The notes: generated by a model not told the origin, from the letters alone. A stretch of DNA of 64,000 nt from an uncultured Lachnospiraceae bacterium (GCA_910589075.1 CAJUSK010000025.1:59308-123307), one strand, 5' to 3'. Positions 9,259 to 18,037 are shown, counted from the stretch's first letter. Numbers and translations are program-made.

Positions 9259-10389
9259 ATGGAAAAAAAGAGGATTTATCTGTCATCTCCCACGATGCAT
9301 GTGTGGGAGCAGAAGTATGTGCAGGAAGCGTTTGATACGAACTGGGTGGCGCCCATCGGCCCCCATGTGAACGCGCTGGAAAAAGAGATGGCGGACTATA
9401 CAGGGGCAGGCTATGCGGCGGCGCTTAGCGCGGGAACAGCGGCCATTCATCTGGCGGTGAAGCTGCTGGGCATCGGGGAAGGAGATATTGTGTTATGCTC
9501 TGATCTGACCTTTTCCGCAAGCTGTAATCCCATCTGCTATGAAAAAGCCACACCTGTTTTTGTGGATTCTGAGCCAGGCACCTGGAATATGTCTCCGGAT
9601 GCCCTCAGACGCGCACTGAAAAAATATCCGGATGCCAAGGCGGTGATCTGTGTGCATCTCTATGGCACGCCCGCAAAACTGGATGAAATTATGGAAATCT
9701 GCCGGGAAGCCAATGTACCGGTGATAGAGGATGCTGCGGAATCCCTGTCCTCCACCTATAAGGGAAGGCAGACCGGAACCTTTGGCAGATTTGGCATTTA
9801 TTCCTTTAATGGCAATAAGATTATTACCACTTCCGGCGGCGGCATGCTTGTATCGGAGGACAAAGATGCCATTGACCATGCCCGGTTTCTGTCCACCCAG
9901 GCCAGAGATCCTGCCAGACATTACCAGCATTCCCATGTGGGGTATAATTACCGTATGAGCAATGTGGTGGCGGCGATCGGCAGAGGGCAGCTGAAATCCC
10001 TCGATCTGCACAAACAGTTGAAACAGGAAATCCGTCACACGTATGAAAAGGCGTTTGCGGATTTGGAGGAGATTTGCTTAAATCCTCTCAACCCGGACGG
10101 AGATGCGAATTGCTGGCTTACCTGCATGACGCTTTCACCTGACTGCCCGGTTACACCGGATCAGATTATGGATGCGCTGGAAGAGGAAAATATTGAATCC
10201 AGGCCCATCTGGAAGCCCATGCATTTGCAGCCGGTGTTTGCTGACTGTGACTTTTTCCCGCACAGCGAGTCGGGCAGTGTGGGGGAAGATATTTTTGCAA
10301 GGGGCTTATGTCTCCCCAGTGACATTAAGAATACAAAAGAAGATATGGATCAGATTATCGCTATAGTCAGAGGGGTATTGGGGAAGTAA
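9259..10389 (+). CDS. PglE-like UDP-4-amino-sugar aminotransferase
   Basis: AGGAGG at 9246-9251 lies seven bases before the ATG at 9259, so the in-frame ATG at 9241 is probably not used. The 376-residue enzyme is a DegT/DnrJ/EryC1/StrS aminotransferase. It has the SAGTAAIHLA cofactor loop near 57, VIEDAAESL with Asp158, and YSFNGNKIITTSGGG carrying the PLP lysine at 187. The FNGNK form and the length match PglE/LegC enzymes, which aminate UDP-4-keto-6-deoxy-GlcNAc from glutamate. It lies between a PglF-like dehydratase and a PglC-like transferase, but no left-handed beta-helix PglD acetyltransferase is present in the window. Confidence 0.9.
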   Translation: MEKKRIYLSSPTMHVWEQKYVQEAFDTNWVAPIGPHVNALEKEMADYTGAGYAAALSAGTAAIHLAVKLLGIGEGDIVLCSDLTFSASCNPICYEKATPVFVDSEPGTWNMSPDALRRALKKYPDAKAVICVHLYGTPAKLDEIMEICREANVPVIEDAAESLSSTYKGRQTGTFGRFGIYSFNGNKIITTSGGGMLVSEDKDAIDHARFLSTQARDPARHYQHSHVGYNYRMSNVVAAIGRGQLKSLDLHKQLKQEIRHTYEKAFADLEEICLNPLNPDGDANCWLTCMTLSPDCPVTPDQIMDALEEENIESRPIWKPMHLQPVFADCDFFPHSESGSVGEDIFARGLCLPSDIKNTKEDMDQIIAIVRGVLGK

Positions 10390-10415
10390 CAAGGTTCTGG
10401 GAAAGGAAGCGGTGA

Positions 10416-11033
10416 ATGTACCGATTGTTTATAAAAAGAGGCCTGGACATCATCCTGTCCGGTATGGCGCTTCTGGTGCTCAGCCCCGTATTTTTGGTTG
10501 TGGCCGTACTGGTACGGGTGAAACTGGGGAGTCCGGTTATTTTTCATCAGGAAAGACCGGGCTATCGGGAAAAAATATTTACATTGTGCAAATTCCGGAC
10601 AATGACAGATGAGAAGGATGCGCAGGGAGAATTGCTGCCTGACAGTGTACGACTGACGGCTTTCGGCTCCTTTTTGCGGAAAACCAGTCTGGATGAACTG
10701 CCGGAATTGTGGAACATATTCAGGGGCGATATGAGTATCATCGGCCCCAGGCCGCTGCTTGTGGGATATTTGCCCTATTATACCCAGCGGGAACGGCTGC
10801 GTCATACGGTGCGTCCGGGGCTGACCGGGCTTGCGCAGGTGAGCGGGAGGAACTTTATCGCGTGGGATCATCGTCTTGCGAAAGATGTGGAATATGTGGA
10901 ACATCTCACATTTCTCATGGACTTAAAAATCCTGTGGAAAACGGTTATGGTGGTATTGAAAGAAGAGGACGTAGCCGTGGAAACCGATTCGGTGGAAGGG
11001 TATCTGTGGGATGAGAGAGAAAGGCAAAGGTAA
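10416..11033 (+). CDS. PglC-like initiating phosphoglycosyl transferase
   Basis: This 205-residue monotopic enzyme has one N-terminal re-entrant hydrophobic segment (about 8-33), the QERPGYREKIF block, KFRTM, and the Asp93-Glu94 catalytic dyad within TSLDELPELWN, at the same numbering as in characterised PglC. It transfers a phospho-sugar from a UDP donor to undecaprenyl phosphate on the inner face, the first committed step of lipid-linked glycan assembly. The upstream dehydratase and aminotransferase suggest UDP-diNAc-bacillosamine or its 4-amino precursor as donor. The C-terminus extends past the usual end with an acidic tail. This is one of two initiating enzymes in the window; the other is at 45987-47405. 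Confidence 0.92.
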   Translation: MYRLFIKRGLDIILSGMALLVLSPVFLVVAVLVRVKLGSPVIFHQERPGYREKIFTLCKFRTMTDEKDAQGELLPDSVRLTAFGSFLRKTSLDELPELWNIFRGDMSIIGPRPLLVGYLPYYTQRERLRHTVRPGLTGLAQVSGRNFIAWDHRLAKDVEYVEHLTFLMDLKILWKTVMVVLKEEDVAVETDSVEGYLWDERERQR

Positions 11034-11038
11034 GAGAG

Positions 11039-12328
11039 ATGAAACAGACACAGATTACAACGCCCTGTTATATCATCCATCGGAAAGTGCTGGATGAAGG
11101 GATTGGACTTTTGCAGAAGGCACTGAAAACGTATTGGAGCCGCTCTGTTATGGGGTACTCGTTTAAAACCAATGCCCTTCCCTGGGTATTGATGCAAATG
11201 CGCGGCGCCGGGTTTTACGCGGAAGTCGTTTCGGAAGATGAATACAATCTTGCCCGGTATATGGGATTTGAACATATTATTTATAATGGCCCGGTGAAAA
11301 GCAGAAACACCTTTCTGGATGCCTTGCGGCGGGGCCATATTGTGAATCTGGACGCGGAACGGGAACTGGACTGGCTGGAAGAATCTCATCTGACAGATGT
11401 CAGGGTCGGGCTTCGCGTGAATTTTGATTTGGAGGCTGTCTGTCCTGGCGAGACTTCGGCGGGTGCGGATGGAGGAAGGTTCGGGTTTTCCTTTGAAACA
11501 GGGGCGTTGTATCGCGCCATGGAACGACTGAACGCCATGGGAGTGAAACTGTCGGGCCTGCACCTGCATGCCAGTTCCAAAACCAGAAGTGTGGGTATCT
11601 ACAGGGCGCTGGCGAAGATGGCGGTCAGGCTGATACAGGAATATGGGCTGCACCTGGACTATATTGATATTGGCGGCGGGTATTTTGGCGGCATGGAGAA
11701 TCGCCCCAAATTTCCGGATTATATACAGGCAATCCGGGAGGAACTGCTCGCGGCCTGCACGCCGGAAGAAACGACGCTGATTGTGGAACCGGGGACATCG
11801 CTGATTACACCGCCGATAGAATATCTGATGTCGGTGGTGGACTGCAAGGATACCCACGCAGGCCGTTTTGTTGTGACCGACGGCAGCCGGAGCGATGTGG
11901 ATCCGCTGCATGGGAAATGCTCATATTTTCATAAACTATGGTACGGCCTGGCAGAAGGCGGGGATGACAGCGTATTGGATGAAAAAGCCCTGAGACGTAT
12001 TACAGAGGATGCAGATGGGACAGATGACGGCAGCAATGCGGAGGATGCGGATCTGAATGCCGGAACTACAGGCCGCCCCGGTATGGATTGCCAGGTGATC
12101 TGCGGTTATACCTGTATGGAAAATGACAGGCTGTTTGTTCTGGAAGAGCAGCCGGAGCTGCAACGGGGCGATGTGATTGCCTGCCGGAAGACAGGCGGTT
12201 ATACCATGTGTCTGACGCCTTTGTTTATCCGGTATTTCCCGCCGGTTTATGTGGAGAGTGACGGCGCGTATACCTGTGTCAGGGAGCGATGGGGTACAGA
12301 AGAGTTTGTGCGGAAAAATCATTTTTAA
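11039..12328 (+). CDS. Fold-type III PLP decarboxylase (DapDC/LysA-like)
   Basis: The 429-residue protein has the two-domain layout of the Orn/DAP/Arg decarboxylase-2 family. GYSFKTN carries the PLP lysine at 43, LHLHASS lies near 180, IDIGGGYFGG near 212, EPGTSL near 251, and the C-terminal CGYTCMENDRL and GGYTM motifs lie near 354 and 386. It should remove CO2 from an amino acid in the cytoplasm; the substrate is not readable from sequence. An acidic insertion of about 25 residues (near 315-345) is not part of the core. The next gene is an ATP-grasp ligase. I infer that the pair makes and attaches an amine or amino acid to the glycan rather than serving lysine synthesis. Confidence 0.82.
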   Translation: MKQTQITTPCYIIHRKVLDEGIGLLQKALKTYWSRSVMGYSFKTNALPWVLMQMRGAGFYAEVVSEDEYNLARYMGFEHIIYNGPVKSRNTFLDALRRGHIVNLDAERELDWLEESHLTDVRVGLRVNFDLEAVCPGETSAGADGGRFGFSFETGALYRAMERLNAMGVKLSGLHLHASSKTRSVGIYRALAKMAVRLIQEYGLHLDYIDIGGGYFGGMENRPKFPDYIQAIREELLAACTPEETTLIVEPGTSLITPPIEYLMSVVDCKDTHAGRFVVTDGSRSDVDPLHGKCSYFHKLWYGLAEGGDDSVLDEKALRRITEDADGTDDGSNAEDADLNAGTTGRPGMDCQVICGYTCMENDRLFVLEEQPELQRGDVIACRKTGGYTMCLTPLFIRYFPPVYVESDGAYTCVRERWGTEEFVRKNHF

Positions 12329-12370
12329 GCAGCCGGTAAAACGGTCTGGCAAGAGCCCGGAGGATGGCAT

Positions 12371-13345
12371 ATGAACATATTAATTGCAAGCTGTGGCACC
12401 AGAAATAAAATTGTCCGGTATTTTAAACATGCGCTGGAAGGCAGGGGACGGGTGATTGCAACCGACTGCAGTCCCAATGCGCCGGCCCTTTACGAAGCGG
12501 ACGGCTACTACATCGTTCCCCGGATTACGGAGCCGGGGTATCTGGATGTATTATATGATATTTGCCGGAAGGAACAGATCACGGGGATTCTTTCCCTGAT
12601 TGATCCGGAACTGTCGCTGCTGGCGCTGCATCAGGAGGAATTCCGCAGACTGCAGACTACGGTGATCGGCTCTTCCTACGAACTGTGTGAGCGTACACTG
12701 AATAAATGGGCCATGTATCAATGGCTTACGGAACATGGTTATCGGTGTGCCCGGTCTTATATGGATGTGGAGGCTTTTGTGGCAGATGCGGCGGCCGGCC
12801 TGATTACGTATCCCGTATTTGTGAAGCCTGCCAGGGGCAGTGCCAGTATTGCTATTTCTGTGGCATATGATGAAGAGACGGTCCGCCTTCTTGTCAGTCA
12901 TGGGGAAGATATGATGATACAGGAATTTCTGGGCGGTCAGGAAATCGGCGCGGATTGCTATATTGACTTAATTAGTCAAAAAACGGTGTCCATATTTACC
13001 AAAAAGAAGCTGGTGATGCGGGCCGGGGAGACAGACAAAGGGATTTCTTTTCAGGATGATAAGTTGTTTGCACTGATTGAGAAGTTTATTGCAGAATCGG
13101 GTTTTCTGGGGCAGATTGACATAGACATTTTTGACATGGATGGGGAATATTACATTTCGGAAGTAAATCCCAGGTTTGGCGGCGGTTATCCTCATGCGTT
13201 TGAATGTGGTGTGGATCATATGGAACTGATTGTGAACAATCTGGAGGGACGGGAAAATGAAGTGATCACGGGCCGGTATGAAGAAGGGCTGGTTATGATG
13301 AAGTATAACGAGATCATGCTGCGGAAAGGCTCTGTGGACACATGA
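12371..13345 (+). CDS. ATP-grasp ligase (CarB-like)
   Basis: This 324-residue protein has a pre-ATP-grasp Rossmann-like start (ILIASCGTRNK), a central nucleotide-binding part with YPVFVKPARGSAS near 150-162, MIQEFLGG near 181, and the metal-binding IDIDIFDMDG and SEVNPRFGGGYP near 245-280. That is the ATP-grasp fold of CarB-like carboxylate-amine ligases. Such enzymes activate a carboxylate as acyl phosphate and join it to an amine. Beside an amino-acid decarboxylase and a UDP-uronate pathway, an amide-forming role on a uronic acid or an amino sugar is plausible, but this is inference. Its stop overlaps the next ATG by ATGA. Confidence 0.85.
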   Translation: MNILIASCGTRNKIVRYFKHALEGRGRVIATDCSPNAPALYEADGYYIVPRITEPGYLDVLYDICRKEQITGILSLIDPELSLLALHQEEFRRLQTTVIGSSYELCERTLNKWAMYQWLTEHGYRCARSYMDVEAFVADAAAGLITYPVFVKPARGSASIAISVAYDEETVRLLVSHGEDMMIQEFLGGQEIGADCYIDLISQKTVSIFTKKKLVMRAGETDKGISFQDDKLFALIEKFIAESGFLGQIDIDIFDMDGEYYISEVNPRFGGGYPHAFECGVDHMELIVNNLEGRENEVITGRYEEGLVMMKYNEIMLRKGSVDT

Positions 13346-14466
13346 AAAAGGTACTGATTGTTATTAACTTTGATGAAGGACTGTATAATTTCAGAAAAGA
13401 ACTGCTGGAGGCTTTGCTGAAAGCGGGGTACGAAGTGCATATTGCGGTACCGGACGGGGAGTATATAGGCAGACTGAAAAAAATGGGCTGCAAATTCCAT
13501 CCGACCCCGCTGCGCAGGCGGGGCACCAATCCCATCCAGGAGCTTTCCCTGATACGCAGATATAATCGGATTTTGTGCAAAGTCCGACCGGATGTGGTAT
13601 TAACCTATACCATTAAGCCCAATATTTATATGGGCCTGCTGTGCGGCGGAAAGCGCATCCCATATATAACCACCATCACGGGACTGGGCACCGCAGTGGA
13701 AGGAAAGGGGCCGCTGCAGCGTCTGACTGTGACGCTGTATAAGGCCGCTCTCAGGCGGGCGGCAGTGGTGTTTTTCCAGAATCAGGCCAATGAGCATATT
13801 TTCAGGAAGCGGGGGATTGCCCCCGGCAGGCACAAAATGCTGCCGGGTTCCGGAGTGAATCTGGAACATTTTGTATACCAGCAATTTCCGGAAGGATCTT
13901 CTCCCTGTTTTCTCTTTATTTCCCGCATTATGAAAGAGAAGGGGATTGAAGAATATCTGGACGCGGCACAGGAGATACGAAAACGGCATCCGGATACACG
14001 GTTTCGTATTCTGGGATTTCTGGAAGAGGATTACACCGGAAAAGAGCGGTTTGAACGGCTGCAGAGAGAAGGGGTAATTGAATTTATGGGCAGTGTGGAG
14101 GATGTGATTCCTTATATTCGGGACAGCCAGTGTACCATTCACCCCTCCTGGTATCCGGAAGGCATGTCCAATGTCTGCCTGGAAAGCGCGGCCTGTGGAC
14201 GGGCTGTCATCACCACGGACCGTCCGGGATGCCGGGAAACGATACGGGACCATAAGAGCGGATTTCTCATCAGAGAACAGGACAGCGGGGATCTGATCTG
14301 CAAGGTGGAGCAGTTTCTGGCCCTCTCTCCGAAAGAACGTAAGGAACTGGGTATACAGGGCAGACGATATATGGAAAAGCAGTTTGACAGGAAGATTGTG
14401 GTTGAGAAGTATTTGTGTGCCGTCAGAGAGATTGTTATTGGGAAACAGGGAGGAAACAACAAATGA
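13342..14466 (+). CDS. GT4 glycosyltransferase, PglA-like
   Basis: The 374-residue GT-B enzyme opens with an atypical NFDEGLYNFRKELLEAL stretch shared by PglA/WbpH-type GT4s, which add HexNAc to lipid-linked bacillosamine or related sugars. TITGLGTAVEG near 112-122 and PGSGVNLEHF near 170 are also typical. The C-terminal half carries the EX7E motif as EGMSNVCLE near 272. It has no membrane helix and should act at the inner membrane face. It lies four genes after the PglF-PglE-PglC block and overlaps the ATP-grasp gene by four bases. I infer it adds the second sugar to the lipid-linked glycan. Confidence 0.88.
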   Translation: MKKVLIVINFDEGLYNFRKELLEALLKAGYEVHIAVPDGEYIGRLKKMGCKFHPTPLRRRGTNPIQELSLIRRYNRILCKVRPDVVLTYTIKPNIYMGLLCGGKRIPYITTITGLGTAVEGKGPLQRLTVTLYKAALRRAAVVFFQNQANEHIFRKRGIAPGRHKMLPGSGVNLEHFVYQQFPEGSSPCFLFISRIMKEKGIEEYLDAAQEIRKRHPDTRFRILGFLEEDYTGKERFERLQREGVIEFMGSVEDVIPYIRDSQCTIHPSWYPEGMSNVCLESAACGRAVITTDRPGCRETIRDHKSGFLIREQDSGDLICKVEQFLALSPKERKELGIQGRRYMEKQFDRKIVVEKYLCAVREIVIGKQGGNNK

Positions 14467-15779
14467 GCCTATACGAAAAACTGATTCACAAAGAAGAAAA
14501 ACTGTCCCTGGTAGGTTTGGGATATGTGGGTATGCCTATTGCAGTGGCATTTTCCAAAAAAATTGACGTCATCGGTTTTGACCTGAATGAACACAAAATC
14601 AATCAGTATCAAAATGGCATAGATCCTACAAAAGAGGTGGGAAATGAGGCCATTGCAGCATGTGCTGTGGATTTTACCAGTGATGAACGCCGGTTGCGGG
14701 AAGCAAAATTCCATATCGTGGCAGTTCCTACGCCGGTGAATCCGGATCATACACCGGATCTGGCTCCTGTAGAGGGCGCCAGCCGTATTCTGGGCAGGAA
14801 TCTGACAAAGGGTTCCATTGTGATCTTTGAGTCCACCGTGTATCCGGGAGTGACAGAAGAGATTTGCGTACCGATTCTGGAAGCGGAATCGGGCCTTGTA
14901 TGCGGCAGGGATTTTAAAATCGGATATTCTCCGGAACGTATCAATCCCGGCGATCAGGTGCACCGCCTGGAAACCATTACCAAAATTGTATCCGGCATGG
15001 ATGAGGAAACACTGGAAGAAGCCGCCAGCGTTTATGAACTGGTGGTGGAAGCAGGCGTCCACAGAGCTGCTTCCATCAAAGTGGCAGAAGCGGCCAAAGT
15101 CATTGAAAACAGCCAGCGGGACATCAATATTGCCTTTATGAACGAGTTGTCCATTATCTTTAATAAAATGGGGATTGATACAAAGTCCGTACTGGAAGCG
15201 GCGGGAACCAAATGGAATTTCCTGAAATTTTTTCCGGGTCTGGTGGGAGGACACTGCATCGGCGTGGATCCTTACTATCTGACCTATAAAGCGGAACAGC
15301 TTGGATACCATTCCCAGATTATTCTGTCCGGACGCAGAATCAATGATGACATGGGAAAATATGTGGCAGAGTGTCTTGTGAAAAATCTGATCCGGGCGGA
15401 TATTCCCGTAAAAGGCGCCAGAGTGGCTATCCTGGGCTTTACATTTAAGGAAAATTGCCCTGACACACGGAATACAAAAGTGATTGATATTGTGCGGGAA
15501 TTGCAGGAATACGGGATCGAGCCGTTGATTACCGATCCGGTGGCGGATGCAGCGGAAGCAAAGCGGGAATATGGGGTTTCCTTTGTCCCGGAAGAAGAAA
15601 TCCGTGATGTGGATGCGGTGATACTGGCGGTTTCTCACAGAGAGTATACGGATCTGACCATGGAACGGATTGGCGGTCTGTATGCAGACCATGGCAGAGC
15701 AAAGGTGCTGGCGGATATTAAAGGAATGCTGGACCGACAGTCATATGAACAGGCGGGATATTTGTACTGGAGGCTGTAA
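14463..15779 (+). CDS. tviB: UDP-HexNAc 6-dehydrogenase (TviB/WbpO-type)
   Basis: The 438-residue start at 14463 follows GGAGG with a normal spacer; an in-frame upstream ATG at 14415 would lie inside the GT4 gene. GLGYVGMPIAVAF near residue 17 binds NAD, PTPVNPDHTPDL lies near 92, and GGHCIGVDPYYLT near 261 holds the catalytic Cys. The blocks SIKVAEAAKVIEN and GFTFKENCPD are those of TviB/WbpA/WbpO, which oxidise UDP-GlcNAc or UDP-GalNAc to the uronic acid, rather than of UDP-glucose dehydrogenases. With the TviC/WbpP-like epimerase at 18027 it should supply UDP-GalNAcA, as in Vi antigen synthesis. It ends the first part of the operon; a promoter follows. Confidence 0.92.
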   Translation: MSLYEKLIHKEEKLSLVGLGYVGMPIAVAFSKKIDVIGFDLNEHKINQYQNGIDPTKEVGNEAIAACAVDFTSDERRLREAKFHIVAVPTPVNPDHTPDLAPVEGASRILGRNLTKGSIVIFESTVYPGVTEEICVPILEAESGLVCGRDFKIGYSPERINPGDQVHRLETITKIVSGMDEETLEEAASVYELVVEAGVHRAASIKVAEAAKVIENSQRDINIAFMNELSIIFNKMGIDTKSVLEAAGTKWNFLKFFPGLVGGHCIGVDPYYLTYKAEQLGYHSQIILSGRRINDDMGKYVAECLVKNLIRADIPVKGARVAILGFTFKENCPDTRNTKVIDIVRELQEYGIEPLITDPVADAAEAKREYGVSFVPEEEIRDVDAVILAVSHREYTDLTMERIGGLYADHGRAKVLADIKGMLDRQSYEQAGYLYWRL

Positions 15780-15808
15780 GGGATACAATGATCGGAATGA
15801 AACCATAA

Positions 15809-15837
15809 TTGCGCAATATGGATAAAAATGGTATACT
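15809..15837 (+). promoter_or_regulatory. Internal promoter upstream of the PIG-L gene
   Basis: TTGCGC at 15809-15814 and TATACT at 15832-15837 are separated by 17 bases, with a TG one base before the -10 (extended -10). This lies in the longest gap of region A and would start a transcript near 15844. It is the best promoter-like match in the first 28 kb and may keep the downstream half of the long operon expressed. Confidence 0.6.
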
Positions 15838-15855
15838 TTAATTATCCATTGGAAA

Positions 15856-15907
15856 CAGCCATGGAGCAGGAACGTGCGCTGTGACTGAAAACAGTCAATG
15901 ATGGCTG
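15856..15907 (+). promoter_or_regulatory. Structured 5' leader with nested inverted repeats
   Basis: An outer 7-bp stem (CAGCCAT at 15856-15862 with ATGGCTG at 15901-15907) encloses a perfect 5-bp hairpin (GACTG at 15883-15887, AAAA loop, CAGTC at 15892-15896). No T-run follows, so it is not a simple terminator. A strong AAAGGAGG ribosome site lies 20 bases further on. It may act as a leader element, but no known riboswitch class was recognised. Confidence 0.35.
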
Positions 15908-15938
15908 GGTGAAAAACAGATAAAAGGAGGCTGATGTT

Positions 15939-16568
15939 ATGAACGTACTGGCAGTGGGATCACACTTTAACAACATCGAAATCGGCTGTGGAGGATCCCT
16001 TCTGAGGCATAAGCAGAAGGGGGACAAAATTACATTGTTTGTGGCAGCTACCTCCGGCTTCCTGAATTCCGAGCGCATGGAAGTCAGGAAGGATGAAGTT
16101 GTCTTTCGGAACGCACAGGAGTCTGCGGAAATACTGGGCGGGAAACTGATCTGCGGCGGATTTGAAACGCTGCATCTGGAGTTCGAGGACACACTGAATG
16201 CAAAACTGATCCATATGATGGAAAAAGAAAAGTTTGATCTGATTTATACACATTTTCCGGGTGATGTACAGCATGATCACAGAGCGCTGGCAAGAGCGGT
16301 TCTGCATGCGGGCAGACATGTCCAGCGGATACTGGGATACCGATGTACCTGGTATCAGTCGGAGACACCCTTTGCAGCCAACTTTTTTGTGGATATTTCC
16401 GATGTATGGGATCAGAAGGAAACTGCCATGCGGAAATATCAGTCGGATTCCGGCAGGGTAAAAGAAAACAAGATTGCGTATTTTAAAAATGATGCGGAGA
16501 ATAATGGACGCCAGAACGGGATAGACTATGCGGAAGGCTTCCAGGTAATCAAATGGCTGGAGAAATGA
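15939..16568 (+). CDS. PIG-L (LmbE-like) family protein with altered metal motif
   Basis: The 209-residue protein has the PIG-L fold signs: an N-terminal VLAVGSHF strand, IEIGCGGSLLRH, and a second histidine block GDVQHDHRALAR near 107-118. PIG-L enzymes are zinc N-deacetylases acting on GlcNAc-linked substrates. The usual His-Pro-Asp-Asp motif reads His9-Phe10-Asn11-Asn12 here, so both acidic residues (general base and metal ligand) are Asn. His9, Glu14 and the second His block remain. It may be inactive, use another mechanism or have gained a different role. It has its own promoter, structured leader and strong AAAGGAGG site, and its 3' end overlaps the next gene. Confidence 0.82.
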   Translation: MNVLAVGSHFNNIEIGCGGSLLRHKQKGDKITLFVAATSGFLNSERMEVRKDEVVFRNAQESAEILGGKLICGGFETLHLEFEDTLNAKLIHMMEKEKFDLIYTHFPGDVQHDHRALARAVLHAGRHVQRILGYRCTWYQSETPFAANFFVDISDVWDQKETAMRKYQSDSGRVKENKIAYFKNDAENNGRQNGIDYAEGFQVIKWLEK

Positions 16569-18037
16569 GAGAAAACAGAAGCAGGGCAACAGGAAAAAAC
16601 TGGCGGGAAGGGGTCGGGCAGATAATACTGCCTGGCGCCTTTCTGGCATTTTTCGGGATACTCTGGTATATTTCACCTGTGGGTATCTATCCGGATTCCG
16701 GTTCTTATGTTTCCATGCAAAATGGACGGGAACCATTATATCCGCTTTTCCTGGCATTTTTCCGGTTTATTTTCCGGGAGCCGGATACCATTGTCTGGCT
16801 GGCCGGTTCCGGGCAGCTTGACAGTGAAAAGGCAATGGAATTGATTACTACATGGCCGGCGCTCAGAGTGGCCATGTTTGTTCAGAGTATGGCGGCAGGG
16901 CTGGCCTGCTGTTATCTGACCAGAGTGATACAAAAAACATTTTCCCTGTCGCCGCCGCTCACTGGATTGACAGGCCTTTGCACATTGATCCCGTATGTGC
17001 TGACACCCCTGGCTTCTTCTTCTCATATGGTATTGAATAAGGCAGTTCTGACAGAAGGACTGACATTTCCGCTGTCTGCGGTGTTTACCGGGTGTATGGT
17101 ACAGGGACTGTTTGCACAGGAGAAAAAGGTGCGTTATTATGGAGCGGCTTTTATCTGGTCATTCCTGTTGACTCTGACAAGGAATCAGATGCTGGTAACA
17201 TTCGCAGTATGGCTGGCGGTGGTAATGTTTGAATTCATCAGATGCCGCAAATGGAAAATACTGCTGTTTCCGGTACTTGGTTTTGTGGTGTTCTTTGGCG
17301 GACGGGCAGTGTGCAACGGGATTTACAATGGCCTTACCCATGAAGGATATACCGGTGCAGCCACCGGCAGTTATAATCTGCTGACTACGCTGCTGTATCT
17401 CTCAGACAGGGAGGACAGTGCACTGCTTATGGATGAGGCCCAGCGCCGTCTGTTTCTGGAGATGCATGATCAGATGGAAACAGAGGGGATGACCAGAGCG
17501 TATGCGCCTGACGGCATTCTGAATCAGGCATATCATTATGAGGAATACTATGATAGAATCGGGTTTGAGATTCAACAGCCATGTCTGTTTGACTATGCCC
17601 AGGCACAGGGGATTCCGGACGGGGAAGCACTGAACTATGTGGTGGGGATTGCTTCGCAGATGGACAGGGTATTGTTTCCCGCGCTGGCAGGGGCTTATCT
17701 TTCCAATTATACCGCTTCTGTCCTCAGCGGGCTGACCCGTTCAGTGGCGGCCAGCGGTATGATTATGGGGATCTATGCGGCATGTATGTATGCTCTTGCG
17801 GTGGCGTTGACAATCTGTTTACTCAGACGGGACAGAAGCAGCCGCGGTGCGCTTTTGATGTTGTTTGCGCTTTTGATGATATGTGCCAATGTCTGTGCCA
17901 CAGCACTGATGATTATGTGTCTCTCTCGATATATGATTTATCATACGGCGCTGTTTTATATTGCAGGGCTGATGTGTCTCGTGGAAGCAGCGGGGCCATA
18001 TATGAAAAAAAGAAAGGACAAAAGCCATGGGTTATAA
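16553..18037 (+). CDS. Polytopic GT-C-like membrane protein
   Basis: This 494-residue protein has a first helix at about 24-42 followed by GIYPDSGSY with Asp48, an acidic motif in the expected first outer loop of GT-C enzymes. Roughly ten helices follow, and a long outer loop rich in acidic and aromatic residues spans about 270-360. The exact family is not recognised. Start at 16553 overlaps the PIG-L gene by 16 bases; the ATG at 16565 is an alternative. It overlaps the downstream epimerase gene by 11 bases. A transferase using a polyprenyl-phosphate sugar outside the membrane is the likely role. Confidence 0.6.
   Translation: MAGEMRENRSRATGKNWREGVGQIILPGAFLAFFGILWYISPVGIYPDSGSYVSMQNGREPLYPLFLAFFRFIFREPDTIVWLAGSGQLDSEKAMELITTWPALRVAMFVQSMAAGLACCYLTRVIQKTFSLSPPLTGLTGLCTLIPYVLTPLASSSHMVLNKAVLTEGLTFPLSAVFTGCMVQGLFAQEKKVRYYGAAFIWSFLLTLTRNQMLVTFAVWLAVVMFEFIRCRKWKILLFPVLGFVVFFGGRAVCNGIYNGLTHEGYTGAATGSYNLLTTLLYLSDREDSALLMDEAQRRLFLEMHDQMETEGMTRAYAPDGILNQAYHYEEYYDRIGFEIQQPCLFDYAQAQGIPDGEALNYVVGIASQMDRVLFPALAGAYLSNYTASVLSGLTRSVAASGMIMGIYAACMYALAVALTICLLRRDRSSRGALLMLFALLMICANVCATALMIMCLSRYMIYHTALFYIAGLMCLVEAAGPYMKKRKDKSHGL

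Noticed and set aside
10868..11911. 347-codon minus-strand open frame
   Set aside because: It is the mirror of the PglC-like and decarboxylase genes, with no ribosome site and a His/Gln/Arg-rich shadow composition.
11998..12066. Acidic insertion in the decarboxylase as a frameshift
   Set aside because: The frame stays open and the C-terminal motifs resume in the same frame, so it is an insertion.
15883..15896. Hairpin GACTG-AAAA-CAGTC as a terminator
   Set aside because: The stem is only 5 bp and no T-run follows; it fits better as part of a leader.
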